A stretch of 64,000 bases of DNA from Neostapfia colusana (GCA_030760725.1 JASWHV010000018.1:19252273-19316272), one strand, 5' to 3'; shown: positions 34,360 to 45,835, counted from the first letter of the stretch. The notes: generated by a model not told the origin, from the letters alone. Made by a program: numbers and translations.

Positions 34360-35557
34360 TGTCGGTACCTGAGATATGGGGTACCCCCGCGCACAGGGTA
34401 AAATGCCCAAGGAACTCGCCCTTCTCCGCAGGGAGAGCTCCGAAGGCGCCACGAGTACGGCGGGGCCGGACCTCCCTCTCCTCAGAGGAGAGCTCCGGGC
34501 CCGCCACGTGGCATACAGAAGCCGGACCTCCCCCTCCGGGGGAGAGAGGTCCGAAGGCGCCACACGTCCAGCGGGGCCGGACCTCCCTCTCTTCAGAGGA
34601 GAGCTCCGGGCCCGCCACGTGGCATACAGAAGCCGGACCTCCCCCTCCGCGGGAGAGAGGTCCGAAGGCGCCACGCGTCCAGCAGGGCCGGACCTCCCTC
34701 TCCTCAGAGGAGAGCTCCGGGCGGCCACGTGGCCAACAGAAGCCGAGCCTCTCCCTCCGCAGGGACAGGTCCGGAGGCTCCACGTGCCCAGCGGAACGGG
34801 CCCTGCTCTCCTCTGAGAAGGGCTCCGGGCCCGCCACATGGTAGCAGAACGGCGCTGCCTGCCCCCGAGTGATAGGCAGCGGGTGTAAAGGCGCCTCATA
34901 CCTTGCCCGTACAAGGTATTCAAGGCCCGCGTCTTCCCGAGACGCGGAGCACGCTTCTGTCAGATGCCGTTGCGCCCAGTCGTATCACAGACTGGCGCGT
35001 GGTGTCAGAACCTGCCAGCCAATAAACACCGCGACAAGACACCCCATGCCGCCTGCGCCGTCATCAACCACTACGGCTAGCATGCGGCATGGGCAGGGCG
35101 GCAAGATGAAGACTCAGAAGCCTTCGACCAGAGGCAACTACCGGCATAACTGCAGATACGGTAGATGATAGACAATCTTCCCGGGACCACCTGTTGGGTC
35201 CCGGCCCCCCTTGTAAGCTGCCCAAGCCTTGGACTATAGAAGGCTCGGGTAGGCGTCGATAGCAGGGGTTCGCACTTTGCAACTCATACGCTAGCCATAC
35301 ACTCTCAAGCTGTAACTCACCCCCAAGCTCAGGCCTTCCGCCCTGAGCAGCAAGCAATACAGCGAGCTCCATAGCTCGCCGTGGACGTAGGGTTTTACCC
35401 TCCGGAAGCCTGAACCTCGTAAAACTCGCCGTGTCAAGCTCTTACTAACTCGTCCATCTGCGCAAGCTCTCCGCTAGAGACTAGCCCCACCGAAAAAAGA
35501 ACCTCCGTGGGCTGCCCAGTGCAGGCCCGGGGGAAGTGTCGACTGAACACTTCGACA
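34360..35557 (+). repeat. 3' LTR of element E
   Basis: 1198 bp, tgtcggtacc to cttcgaca. It has three 111-bp units (ggagagctccggg at 34487, 34598 and 34709), each with a gccacgtgg G-box palindrome. The TATA box has mutated to tatagaag (35235). The longer length than the 5' LTR is explained by the extra unit plus the 5' LTR's terminal deletion. Confidence 0.92.
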
Positions 35558-35581
35558 CCTGCCCTTGTGCCCTCTTTCGCC

Positions 35582-38515
35582 ATGGCTTCCAACTTGCTCC
35601 CAACGCGCCTTGTTCGTTCTTCCGAGCTTGGACCAGTGCGCAGGCTGCTGGTCTGGCGCTCAGAAGAACAGAAACACCGGCTCCGCCGAGGATCTCTCCC
35701 CCTGATCCTGGAAAAGGGGGAGATGGTCTTCTTCACTGCTTATGCTCTGGCGGGGTTTGTTCCGCCGATTTCTTCCTTCTTTTTCACCCTGCTGGAGACA
35801 TATGGCCTCCAGCTCCACCATCTTTCCCCCAACTCTTTCGCAATGGCTGCTGTTTTTCTCCACTTCTGCGAGATGTTCGTGGTGGTGCACGCTTCCGTGA
35901 CGCTCTTCCGCTACTTCTTTGTGTTGCGGACGACTGGGCGCGGCTCGAAGACTCAGATGGGGGCATACTACTTCCAGCATCGCTGCAAGGACCCCAAGGT
36001 CTCTGGATACCTTCTGCCCTTCAGCGCATCAAGGTGGGAAAACTGGAGGGAGAGCTGGGTGGTAGTGCAGACCGACGAGCACGATCGCCTACAACTCCCA
36101 ACCGCCAGCCCAACCACCGATCGTCGCTTCTGGGAGGAGATCCCTGAGCTGGAGCAGGAGTACTCCCCGGTCTTGGAGCGGATCCGGTTCTTGGCCAACG
36201 AAGGGCTGACGTCTCTGATGGTGCTGATGGACTTTATGTCGTGCCGTATTGCACCCTTGCAGCAGCGCAGTCGCCCAGCGTGGTACTACACTGGCGAGCA
36301 GGACTGTACCAGGCTGGAGAGGGGCCCCGGCTCTGACCCTTCTGACGAGGAGCTGAACGAGATGGTGGGCAAGGTGAGTGGTGACTACATTCCCAGTGGC
36401 GACCCCGCCCTTCCGCCCTCTGCCACCCCCCTCTTCTTGGAGCCACAGAGGAGGTCAGAGCTCCTGCGGAAGATGCCGAACCTTGACGACATCGGGATCG
36501 CCATCCGGCAGGTCGGGGATGCCTTCCGGGGTATCACTATTCCAGGAACCGAGAACTCCGGGTCAGGGAACGAGGCGTCTGCTGCTGTCAAACCCTCCCC
36601 CAGAGCCGACGGAACTCAAACCGCCAACAAAGGGAAGGGAAAGGAGCCGACCCCCGGGCACACAGAGAAGAAACGCGCTCGGTCTCCTCCGAGGGCGCCG
36701 CCTGCGCCGAGTCAGGGTGCCGGAGCTACCTTGCTCCTATCTCCCGGGGGTGCTGGTCCATCGGGTGGCGACCCGAAGAGGCCCCGGGTGTCCCTCCCCG
36801 GTGGGTCTCTCCCCAGACAGCGGCCGTCCGAGTCAGCCAAAATACCTCGTCATCCTTCCTCAAGCGGAGGGGTTTCCAGGACGGATGCTGGTGGGGCAAC
36901 GCCGGCGAGTGTGCCGGGGATCCAGGCGTCACGTTCCGTGACCATTCTAGCCGCTGGTCCCGGCGGTTCAGCTACAGCCCAGAGGCCAGTGCTGCAAGCC
37001 CGTTGGAGCGCTCATGCCGCCCAGTAAGTGTTGCTTTTTCTGGCTTGTAGGAGCAGAGCTCTTGTCTCCTCTCTTAGCCTGAGGGCTTTCTCTTCTTGCA
37101 GGGACCGACCAGCTGCCGGGGGCGGGCCTCTTACCCGGCCGCCTTCAACCGACGGAGGCTCCGCGCCTCAGCACCTGGGGACCGTGGTGGCTCCCATGGT
37201 CCCCAAATCGACGGGGGCTCCCTCTGCGCCGGCGAGTTCACCCTCCGTGGTGGCCGCATCTGCTCCTATCCGCCCTCCTTCACCAGTCCAGAAGTCCGGT
37301 CCTGAGACTGCGAGGGCCGCTGTAGGTGCACCTGCTGGCCCCCTGGCCTCCTTAGGACAGCGCCCCACCTTGGTTGCTGAGGCGCCGGCGCCTACGCCGG
37401 TATTAGACTCAACAGGGGGGTCCAGTGGCGTGACTCCTGTCCACCCTGCCCCGGCGCCCGTGTGGGACGCCCTGGGGCGTGTCCGGACCAGCGCCCGGCA
37501 GCTCCAATCCGCCTTTGAGCAGGAGCGAGGGGCGCTGGCCGGCGAGAGGGAACGCCTTCTCAGCTGGCAGCAGCGGGCCCAGGAGGCTAAGGCGGACCTT
37601 GACTTGATGCAGTCAAGGCTTGAGTCCATGAGTGCTCTGCTTGGCACTCAGAAGAAGGCCATTAGCCGCTTGGAGTCAGAGACCCGGTGGGTTCGTGCCA
37701 CCTACCGCGAGGCTCTGGCCCATGTTGAAGCCAAAGCCAAGGAGCGTTCCGCCGCCGCGGAGGAGTTGCAGCTGCAGGTAGCCCGTCGAGAGTGCGCCGT
37801 CGCCGATCGGGAATGCGCTGCCGCGGCCGAGGAGGAGAAGACCACCGCCCGGCTGAGGGCCAAAGTAGAGGAGCTAAGGGCTTGGACCCAAGAGCTGGAG
37901 CTCCGTGAGTCGGCTGTTGCCGCGAGGGAGGAGCAGTTCTCCCAGGAGTGCCAGGCGACGATGGATCGCGAGCTGGCGGCTCGTCAAGAGGTAGAGAAGC
38001 TCCAGTCCTTGCGGTCTGCCGAGGCCCAGGCAGTCTGGGGCTTTATTGCCAAGGCGGGGTCTGCCTTAGCTCCTCTTGGTTTCAGCCCTGTGCAGGTGGA
38101 GGCTCCGGCGCGGCCGATGTCCGAAGCGATCCCGGCACTTGAGTCCATCGGCGACCAGCTGGGTCGGCTCGAAGCAGTGATCGCTGACGAGCTTGAAGCG
38201 GAAGGTCGGGGCCTTGCGAAGGAGGTCGCTATGCACGTTCTGTCGTGCTTCCTGAGCCGAGACCCTTCCTTTTCTCTGGGGCCAGTCCATCTAGGACCCG
38301 TCGCCGATCTGGAGGAAGCTGCCAGGGCCGAGGTCGAGGACTTGGCTGCCCTCGTGGCCTCTAGGTTTCATCGGGAGTCCGGGGACTCTAAGGCATCTGC
38401 CCCCGTGGCCACAAGGCCCTGTACTTCCTTTTTTACTTTTGTTGAGTCTGTAGCCCAGCTCGTGGAGCCTTTGTATGAACAGACTCTTGTTTCTTTTTGT
38501 GTCTGCATGTCCTAG
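35582..38515 (+). CDS. Antisense accessory gene of element D, two exons, intact
   Basis: Second copy of the gene in E, here on the plus strand because D is minus. Exon 1 is 35582-37023, the intron 37024-37101 (78 nt), exon 2 37102-38515, giving about 951 aa. It aligns with the E copy over exon 1 without gaps and with scattered substitutions only. The N-terminal PF04195-like part, the basic EKKRARSPPR patch and the coiled coil are all kept. It runs about 41 residues longer because the E stop (GACTCTTAG) reads GACTCTAAG here. Element E sits 20 bases before the ATG and removes the TATA-like promoter to 15.5 kb upstream. Element F begins 56 bases after the stop. Both D and E have dead pol, yet this gene is open in each. 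Confidence 0.8.
37024..37101 (+). other. Intron of the antisense gene (element D)
   Basis: 78 nt from gtaagtgttg to ttcttgcag, phase 2. Removal restores one continuous frame across the UAA at 37025-37027. It differs from the E intron by a 3-nt indel and several substitutions in the pyrimidine-rich 3' part. Confidence 0.72.
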
Positions 38516-38570
38516 TCTTCTTCCTGGCTTTCCCTGGCCGAGTCCTTAGCTCCGCAAGGTACTCGGAGGC

Positions 38571-39674
38571 TGTCGAAGTGTTCGGTCGACACTTCCCCCG
38601 GGCCTGCACTGGGCAGCCCGCGGAGGTTCTTTTTTCGGTGGGGCTAGTCCCTTGCGGAGAGCTTGCGCGTATGGACGAGTTAGTAAGAGCTTGACACGGC
38701 GAGTTTTACGTGGTTCAGGCTGCCGGAGCGTAAAACCCTACGTCCACGGCGAGCTATGGAGCTCGCTGTATTGCTTGCTGCTCAGAACCGGAGTCCTGAG
38801 CTTGGGGGTGAGTTACAGCTTGGGTGTGAATGGCTAGCGTATGAGTTGCAGAGGTGCGGACCCTTGCTATCGTCGCCTACCCGAGTCTTTTATAGTCCAA
38901 GACTCGGGTGGCTTACAAGGGGGGCCCGGGACCCGACAGGTGGTCCCGGGGAGATTGTCTGTCATCTACCGTATCTGCAGTTATGCCGGTAGTTGTCTCT
39001 GCCGAAGGCTTCCGAGTCTTCGTTCTGCCGCCCTGCCCATACCGCATGCTAGTCGTAGTGGTTGTGATGGCGGGGGCGGCAGGGGATGTCTTGTCGCTGT
39101 GTTTATTGGCTGGCAGGTTCTGACACTACGCGCCAGTCTGCAATGCGACTGGGCGCAACGGCACCAGACAGAGGCGTGCTCCACGTCTCCGCGTCTTGGG
39201 AAGGCGCGGGTCTTGAATGCTTTGTACGGTAAAGGCATGGCGCGCCTTTACTCCTGCTTCCTACCACGCCGGGCGGCAGTACTGCTCTGCTGGCAACGTG
39301 TCGGATCCAGAGCTCTCCTCCGAGGAGGGGGGGAGCTCCGGCTCCGCAGGACACGTGGAGCCTTCGGAGCTCACCCCCGCGGAGGGGGCGAGGTCTGGTC
39401 TTCCGGGCCACGTGGCAGGCTCGGAGCTATCCTTTGAGGAGAGGAGAGCACCGGCCCTGCCGGACACGTGGCGCCCTCGGAGCTCGCCCTTGCGGAGGGG
39501 GCGAGGTCCGGCCTCCTGGGCCACGCGGCAGGCCTGGAGCTATCCTCCATGGGGAGGGGAGCTCCGGCCCCGCTGGAAACGTGGGGCCTTCCAACCTCGC
39601 CCCTGCAGAGGGAGCGAGGTCCTTAGGAAGTTTTACCCTGTGCGCGGGGGTACCCGGTATTGAGGGTACCGACA
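38571..39674 (-). repeat. 3' LTR of element F
   Basis: 1104 bp. It ends ggtaccgaca and is followed by gtggcccccaggctcacctc, the complement of the purine tract. TATA-like cttttatag at 38887-38895. By eye it is a few percent different from the 5' LTR. Confidence 0.92.
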
Positions 39675-39789
39675 GTGGCCCCCAGGCTCACCTCGGGGGA
39701 GGTAACGAGCCCGAGGTGAGGCCTTCTCCTACCCGCACACTTTCTTGTCTTAAGTACTCCCTGTGCTGGCAGGGTCCTGACGGCTTCGG

Positions 39790-40640
39790 AGTTCAGCCTC
39801 TGAGGAGAGGGTGAAGCCTGGCATCGGAGCTCAGCCCTTGTGAAAGGGGGAGGTCCGGCTTCGGAGCTCACCTCTGAGAAGAGTGCGAGGGCTGGCGTCG
39901 GAGGTCGGCCCAGCTGTGGGGGCGGAGGTCTGGAACTCATCAGAGCTCAGGCCAGCGAAGGGCGTGAGGTCCGGCATCAGCGCTCGCCTCTGAAAGGAGG
40001 GCGAGGGCTGGCCTCGGAGCTCGGGCCAGCGAAGGACGTGAAGTCCGGCATCAGCGCTCGCCTCTGAAAGGAGGGCGAGGGCTGGCCTCGGAGCTCGGCC
40101 GAGCTGTGGGGGCGGAGGTCCGGAAGTCATCGGAGCTCAGGCCAGCGAAGGGCGTGAGGTCCAGAGGTCATCGGAGCTCAGGCCAGTGAAGGGCGTGAGG
40201 TCCGGCATCAGCGCTCGCCTCTGAAAGGAGGGCGAGGGCTGGCCTTGGAGCTCGGCCCAGCTGTGGGGGGCGGAGGTCCGGAAGTCATCGGAGCTCAGGC
40301 CAGTGAAGGGCGTGAGGTCCAGCATCGGCGCTCGCTTCTGAAAGGAGGGCGAGGGCTGGCCTCGGAGCTCGGCCCAGCTGTGGGGGCGGAGTCCGGAAGT
40401 CATCGGAGCTCAGGCCAACGAAGGGCGTGTGGTCCGGCATCAGCGCTCGCCTCTGAAAGGAGGGCGAGGGCTGGCCTCGGAGCTCGGCCTGGCTGTGGAG
40501 GCGGAGTCTGGCAGTCATCGGAGCTCAGGCCAACGAAGGGCGTGAGGTCCGGCATCAGCGCTCGCCTATGAAAGGAGGGCGAGAGCTGGCCTCGGAGCTC
40601 GGCCTTGCTGTGGAGGCGGAGTCCGGCACTGCTCAGTGGC
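39790..40640. repeat. Modular 115-bp tandem repeat array in element F
   Basis: About seven units of the type ...ggagctcggcccagctgtggg..., with the anchor tgaaaggagg at 39991, 40064, 40222, 40339, 40454 and 40569. Spacings are 73, 158, 117, 115 and 115: a 115-bp unit with a 42-43 bp module lost once and doubled once. Open frames across it are repeat artefacts. It lies where D and E carry their antisense gene. Confidence 0.85.
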
Positions 40641-41110
40641 CCCCCCTTTCCTGTCCCTTAGTCTCATTTGGCTTACTGTCCCATGCCGGAATACGGGGCT
40701 TTGGTAATCCAGTGCACTTGGTCCCGGAGGTCTGGCCCCAGCCCCAGTCAGGGTGTAATCGTCCGGCCCCCTGGTACTCAGACTGTAGCGCCGGGGGGCA
40801 GAGTGCGCATGCTTTGGGTGCAAGACCGGGCAAAGCAAGGCTCCTGACCCCCCGGTCTAGCGTAGGTCTTTTCTCGGAGGAGACCAACTAGCAGTACAGT
40901 ACCCTTACAGGTGGAGATCCAAAAGGCCACCGGGCCTCTGGCAGGTACCCCAAGCACTACCGCCTTCGGCAGGACGTCAAATATCGACTATGCATGAGAG
41001 CAGGAAAGAGGAACCGAGTGTACAATGGACGCACACTGTCTAGAGCGTGGGGAGGTGTTCATATAAATTAATGCGTAATTTAAATAAACACCTAAGTAAG
41101 CATGGTGAAC
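40641..41110. other. Non-coding stretch of element F
   Basis: No gene is seen. It contains ccttagtctcatttggcttac (about 40655), which also occurs after pol in D, E and G1 (in E at 26450), so it is the counterpart of the post-pol region. The rest is unrecognised. Confidence 0.55.
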
Positions 41111-43714
41111 TTACTGGGGTAGCGTCGGAGCGCCTGTCTTCACGCAGAGCGGGTCATGCGTGGCTTCGTCGTACGTCGGACACGGGGGGACCCCCATGGC
41201 GATCTCAGGGGGAAGCATGGCTTCGGCCCCGCATACCATGTGGAAGGGTAGTTCCCGTGACCCGGCCCTGGGAAGTCCGGCTGGCCCTCGACATGGAGAA
41301 GCCGGTATCCCCCGACGGCTCTGGGTGCGCGTCTGCACTGGTTGTGTGGGTCTGCTTGGCGTGGACCTGGAACGCATTGCATCCCTAACTGGTTTGACGG
41401 CGTCCAGGTGGCTCTCGGTCAGTAGGAGCCATGCCGGGTGGCTTAACCGACCAGCGTGTGGAACGATGAGCGTTCCCAGCACTCGCCTCCTTGGACTACT
41501 GCGAGCTAGTCGCAGCCTTCCTCCTGGGTTATGCACCGCAATAGGATGTCGTGGCGCCACGCCAGTAAAGATACCAGCGCGTAGCACTTAGCCATCCGCA
41601 CCACCCGTTCAGCGAATGCATGTTCATCAGGAAGGATGTCCTTCAAGGACTCCCGGACCTCCGTGGTCCATGCATCGGGACTACTTGAGCTTCTGGATCT
41701 TGAACCCTGGGTTGCACGGAGTCTCCAGTGATGCTTACGATCCTTTGGCGGCATCCATGGCTATCGGGACTGCCTAGCTTCGAGGCACTGGTTCAGCCCC
41801 CTTCGCCCGGCTCGGCGGGCCGGGCTGTGGACCGCAGCAACGTCCTCTCGAAGACTCCTTCGGGCGCAGGGGCTCCGATGGAGGCCTTTGTTGAGAGGTC
41901 GTCAGCTGCGGCCTTGCCAGCGCGCGGTACATGGCGCAGGTCCAAGGCAAGGAAGTCTTTCTCCAACATCCGCACGTGGAGCAGATAAGCAGCTAGCTGT
42001 GGGTCATTGCAGGGGCATTCACCCTTAACTTGCTTGATAACTAGCTGGGAGTCGCCCTGCGCCAACAACTGTCGAGCGCCCAGAGATAGGACTGTCTTTT
42101 AGGCCAAAGATGGGTGCTTCATACTCTGCCAAGTTGTTGGTTTCCTTGGAATTGAGACGCACCATGTACCCAGACTGCTCCCCCATGGCATGAGAAGCAG
42201 TACGCCGGCACCGGCCCCCTGCTTTCGCGAGGAGCCGTCGAAGAATAGCGTCCAGTGAGGCCCGGTGAAGACCGGAGCTCGATACTTTGGTTCACCGTCT
42301 TCGCGGCCCCCTGGGTCAGCCTTCTTTGGCGTCCACTCAGCCACGAAGTCAGCCAGTGCTTGGCTCTTGGCTGTCTGACTTGGTCGGGAGCTCAGCGTGA
42401 ACTCCGCCGTCTTCGGGCTGTCTTCTGGCTTCGGAAGCTGGCAGTGAGTGCCAATTCCGCCGTTCGGCTGCTCTGGCGCACTTGTCCACCAGGCTGAAGA
42501 GCTCAGAGGCATCGCAGACCTCTCTGGTCGCAAGCCTCTCAAGCATCTTCTCGTCCCAGACACTGTCGAAGTGCCACCACCACTGAAGCACTTTGAATAT
42601 GCGGGATGGTGTTGCGTACCTGGGAGAACCACTGGATGAAGGAGCGCAGTGATTCCCCAGTTTGTTGCTTGATGGCGTGGAGGTCAAGCTCCGTGCCGGG
42701 ACGGGTGTAGGAGCTGCCAAAGTTGGCGATGAACTGCCAGCAGAGCTCTCCCCAGGAAGTTATGGAACCCTGGGGGAGATTCATGAGCCAAGACCGGGCT
42801 GGGCCGGTCAAGGCGACGGGGAAGTAGTTGGCCATGACGGCCTCATCCCCTCCTGCGGCAAGTACGGCGGTGGAGTAGATCTGGAGGAACTCCACCGGGT
42901 TGACGCTGTCGTCGTACTTCTCGGGCAGGTGCGGCCGAAACATGCGCGGCCACTTCGCGAAGCGAAGGTGGGGTGCGAGGGCCGCACATCCTGCCCCTGT
43001 TGCCGCAGGTGTTGGTGCCGCGAACGCTTAGTTCGCAGCTGGCACAGTGTACCCTGGTATGGGCAAAGCTGCACCATAGACCGGGAGCGCCGTTTGCGGG
43101 GCATATGGTTGTGGCATATGCTGCGCGGCGTATGCCTGGGGCAGAGCTCGCGTGGCGAAGATCTGCTCTTCAGGCTGGGTCGAGGCCGACGTCATGCTGT
43201 CGCCAGCCTCTTGGTTGCGACGCCTTTCTCGACGTCGCTCAAGGTACACCCGGGCATCTTGGCCCAAGTGGCACCATTCCAGCTCTGTCCTCAGGTCCGT
43301 CGACGGAAGCCTGGTGGAGCTGGAGTCCGCTGTCTGCCCGTCAACCGTTGGCGTGCGCGTCAGCGACACAGCCGGTTGTCCGGAGTGTCGTCCCCGCCGA
43401 TGTCAAGGGTTTGCGGCGGCGACGACGAGGCGGTCTACCTCGCGTATCCACTGCTGGGTCGCTGAATGAGGTGCGTCCCCAGCAGGTGGATTGCACAGTA
43501 GCACTCTTGCTGCAGCTAGCGCAACCCTGTGGGGTACGCTCAGCGCTGCAGAAGATCTGATGCTGGTTGGGGCCTGCATCGCCAGAGTCGGCTGCTGGCT
43601 ACCAGCTTGCGCCGACACACTCCGTCCTGAGTGTGTCGACACGTACTCCCCGCTAGTCACGGTCCGTCGTGAACGCTGGGGAGGAGAGCTTGCCGCTGAA
43701 GGAAGCTTGGTCAT
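41111..43714 (-). pseudogene. Gag/second-RNase-H/integrase remnant of element F
   Basis: ATG at 43714 (MTKLPSAASSPP). A frameshift near 43400 and a stop near 43028 break the arm. The gag core is open at 42943-42540. After the RNWHSLPASE motif (about 42440) translation passes into EFTLSSRPSQTAKSQALADF and then the second RNase H (FFDGSSRKQGAGAGV near 42240), skipping knuckle, protease, RT and the first RNase H. The integrase is represented by its N-terminal part (41754-41506) and a C-terminal piece (MLPPEIAMG near 41200); the catalytic core is missing. No enzyme here can be active except possibly the second RNase H, and that is frameshifted. F must have moved with proteins from another copy. 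Confidence 0.85.
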
Positions 43715-43771
43715 CTTCGTCGGCGGAAACTCGTCGCGCAATGGGAAAAGCCCCCTACCTGGCGCGCCAAA

Positions 43772-44877
43772 TGTCAAAGTGTTCGGTCGACACTTCCCCC
43801 GGGCCTGCACTGGGCAGCCCGCGGAGGTTCTTTTTTCGGTGGGGCTAGTCCCTTGCGGAGAGCTTGCGCGTATGGACGAGTTAGTAAGAGCTTGACACGG
43901 CGAGTTTTACGTGGTTCAGGCCGCCGGAGCGTAAAACCCTACGTCCACGGCGAGCTATGGAGCTCGCTGTATTGCTTGCTGCTCAGAACCGGAGTCCTGA
44001 GCTTGGGGATGAGTTACAGCTTGGGTGTGAATTGTTAGCGTATGAGTTGCAGAGGTGCGAACCCTTGCTATCGTCGCCTACCCGAGTCTTTTATAGTCCA
44101 AGACTCGGGTGGCTTACAAGGGGGGCCCAGGACCCGACAGGTGGTCCCGGGGAGATTTTCTGTCATCTACCGTATCTGTAGTTATGCCGGTAGTTGTCTC
44201 TGCCGAAGGCTTCCGAGTCTTCGTTCTGCCGCCCTGCCCATCCCGCATGCTAGTCGTAGTGGTTGATGATGGCGGGGGCGGCAGGGGATGTCTTGTCGCT
44301 GTGTTTATTGGCTGGCAGGTTCTGACACTGCGCGCCAGTCTGCAATGCGACTGGGTGCAACGGCACCTGACAGAGGCGTGCTCCACGTCTCCGCGTCTTG
44401 GGAAGGCGCGGGTCTTGAATGCTTTGTACGGTAAAGGCATGGCGCACCTTTACTCCTGCTTCCTACCGCGCCGGGCGGCAGTACTTCTCTGCTGGCCACG
44501 TGTCGGACCCGGAGCTCTCCTCTGAGGAGGGGGGGGAGCTCCGGCTCCGCTGGACACGTGGAGCCTTCGGAGCTCACCCCCGCGGAGGGGGCGAGGTCCG
44601 GTCTTCCGGGCCACGTGGTAGGCTCGGAGCTATCCTTTGAGGAGAGGAGAGCACCGGCCCTGCCGGGCACGTGGCGCCCTCGGAGCTTGCCCTTGCGGAG
44701 GGGGCGAGGTTCGGCCTCCTGGGCCACGCGGCAGGCCCGGAGCTATCCTCCGTGGGGAGGGGAGCTCCGGCCCCACTGGAAACATGGGGCCTTCAAACCT
44801 CGCCCCTGCAGAGGGAGCGAGGTCCTTAGGAAGTTTTACCCTGTGCGCGGGGGTACCGGGTATTGAGGGTACCGACA
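43772..44877 (-). repeat. 5' LTR of element F
   Basis: 1106 bp, tgtcaaagtg (one change from tgtcgaagtg) to ggtaccgaca. TATA-like cttttatag at 44088-44096. The primer site TGGCGCGCCAGGTAGGGGG reads leftwards from 43769. Confidence 0.92.
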
Positions 44878-44882
44878 GAGGC

Positions 44883-45835
44883 CTTGACCAATCTCGAAGC
44901 TCTGCATAGACACCTTCTCCAGGTCCTCACTATATACTAAGGGTCCCGGAGGTCTCCAGGACCCGCCTCACAAGATCGGAGGGGGTCCGGGCCTGTTGGC
45001 CAAGTGGCGGGCCCGGAGCTCCCCTCTGAGGGGAGGTCCGGGCTTGCGGGGCACGTGGAGTCCTCGGACCTCTCCCCGCGGAGGGGGGAGGTCCGGCTTC
45101 TGTAGACCACGCGGCGGGCCCGGAGCTCCCCCTCAAGGAGGTGGAAGGTCTGGCCCCGCTGGACACGTGGGACCTTCGGGCCTCGCCCCTGTGAGGTCTA
45201 GTTCTTTGATCTTACCTTGGGGTTTCGGTCTTGCGCGATCCCGTAGCGGCCCCTGGTAGGTGCGTTCCATTGGATGGATGTGCCTACCATACTCCTGCGG
45301 GGAGCTGAGGCCGAGAGGTCCTGCACACAAGTAAGGGAAACGCAATTCTCCTTGGGGGCTCCCCCCCTCTATCTCATAGTCTTATTTGGCTTACGGTCCC
45401 CGTCCACCTATACGGTGCTTGGGAACTACCGTGCCTCGGGGTCCCCCTGGCTATCGGCCGGTACCTTTGATGCAACCGCCTTTGGTAGGGCAGCAAATGC
45501 CGACTAAAGATGAGAAATGAGAAGAGGGAGCTGAACGCATGGTGAGCACGCGCTAGCAGTGCAGTCATAAAAATGTAATAAGTAAATTAAATGAGCACCA
45601 AAGAAGAGCAACGTAGGACAGGTTTCTTTTCATATAAATTTCCATAGGAGGAAGGCAGGCTGAGTATGGAGGCCACGACTCGCCTCAAGGGAAGCAAGAC
45701 TCTACGCGCTTGGGGTCGGAACCAGGCAAAGCTGAACATAGTCCTGGACCGTCCCCTGAGGCTTAGCTGCACCGAGCACTGTTCCTGGACTTTATGGAAT
45801 TTACTATAAAAAGAAGAGTCTGTCCTATTGTTGCT
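44883..45835. other. 3' non-coding region of element D
   Basis: This is the reverse counterpart of 25993-26980 in E. It has G-box-bearing GC-rich blocks at about 44990-45190 and an AT-richer piece (45560-45830) next to the end of pol. No coding sequence is supported. Confidence 0.65.

Larger units (their letters stand above)
20062..35557 (+). mobile_element. Element E: complete retrotransposon with antisense gene, TSD cctgc
   Basis: 5' LTR 20062-21133, 3' LTR 34360-35557, and a perfect 5-bp duplication cctgc at 20057-20061 and 35558-35562. Internal order: gag-protease (21183-23697), decayed pol without integrase core (23698-25992), 3' non-coding region (25993-27138), antisense spliced gene (29946-27139), solo LTR S2 (30012-33929), antisense promoter region and polypurine tract (to 34359). 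It inserted into the leader of D's antisense gene. Without S2 it is about 11.6 kb. Confidence 0.93.
38571..44877 (-). mobile_element. Element F: complete non-autonomous retrotransposon, TSD gaggc
   Basis: 3' LTR 38571-39674 and 5' LTR 43772-44877, flanked by perfect gaggc duplications (38566-38570 and 44878-44882). At 6.3 kb it is about 60 percent of G1's length. The internal region holds gag fused to the second RNase H, fragments of integrase and a block of 115-bp tandem repeats. It lies in D just past the stop of D's antisense gene. The gag/second-RNase-H junction is shared with A. Confidence 0.92.

Noticed and set aside
34218..34923. Long open frames on both strands (also at 7390-7889, 19003-19727, 59078-59686) with repeated RARSSPL/EGAT-like peptides
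   Set aside because: They are translations of the tandem G-box units of the LTRs, open in several frames at once because the units are GC-rich and near multiples of three.
35507..38515. Two separate genes (35507-37027 and 37028-38515), or a host coiled-coil gene
   Set aside because: The boundary is a gtaagt...cttgcag intron in one frame, and the same gene occurs at the same place in element E, so it belongs to the retrotransposon.
39790..40640. CRISPR-like array
   Set aside because: Repeats are contiguous 115-bp units without unique spacers, in a plant retrotransposon.
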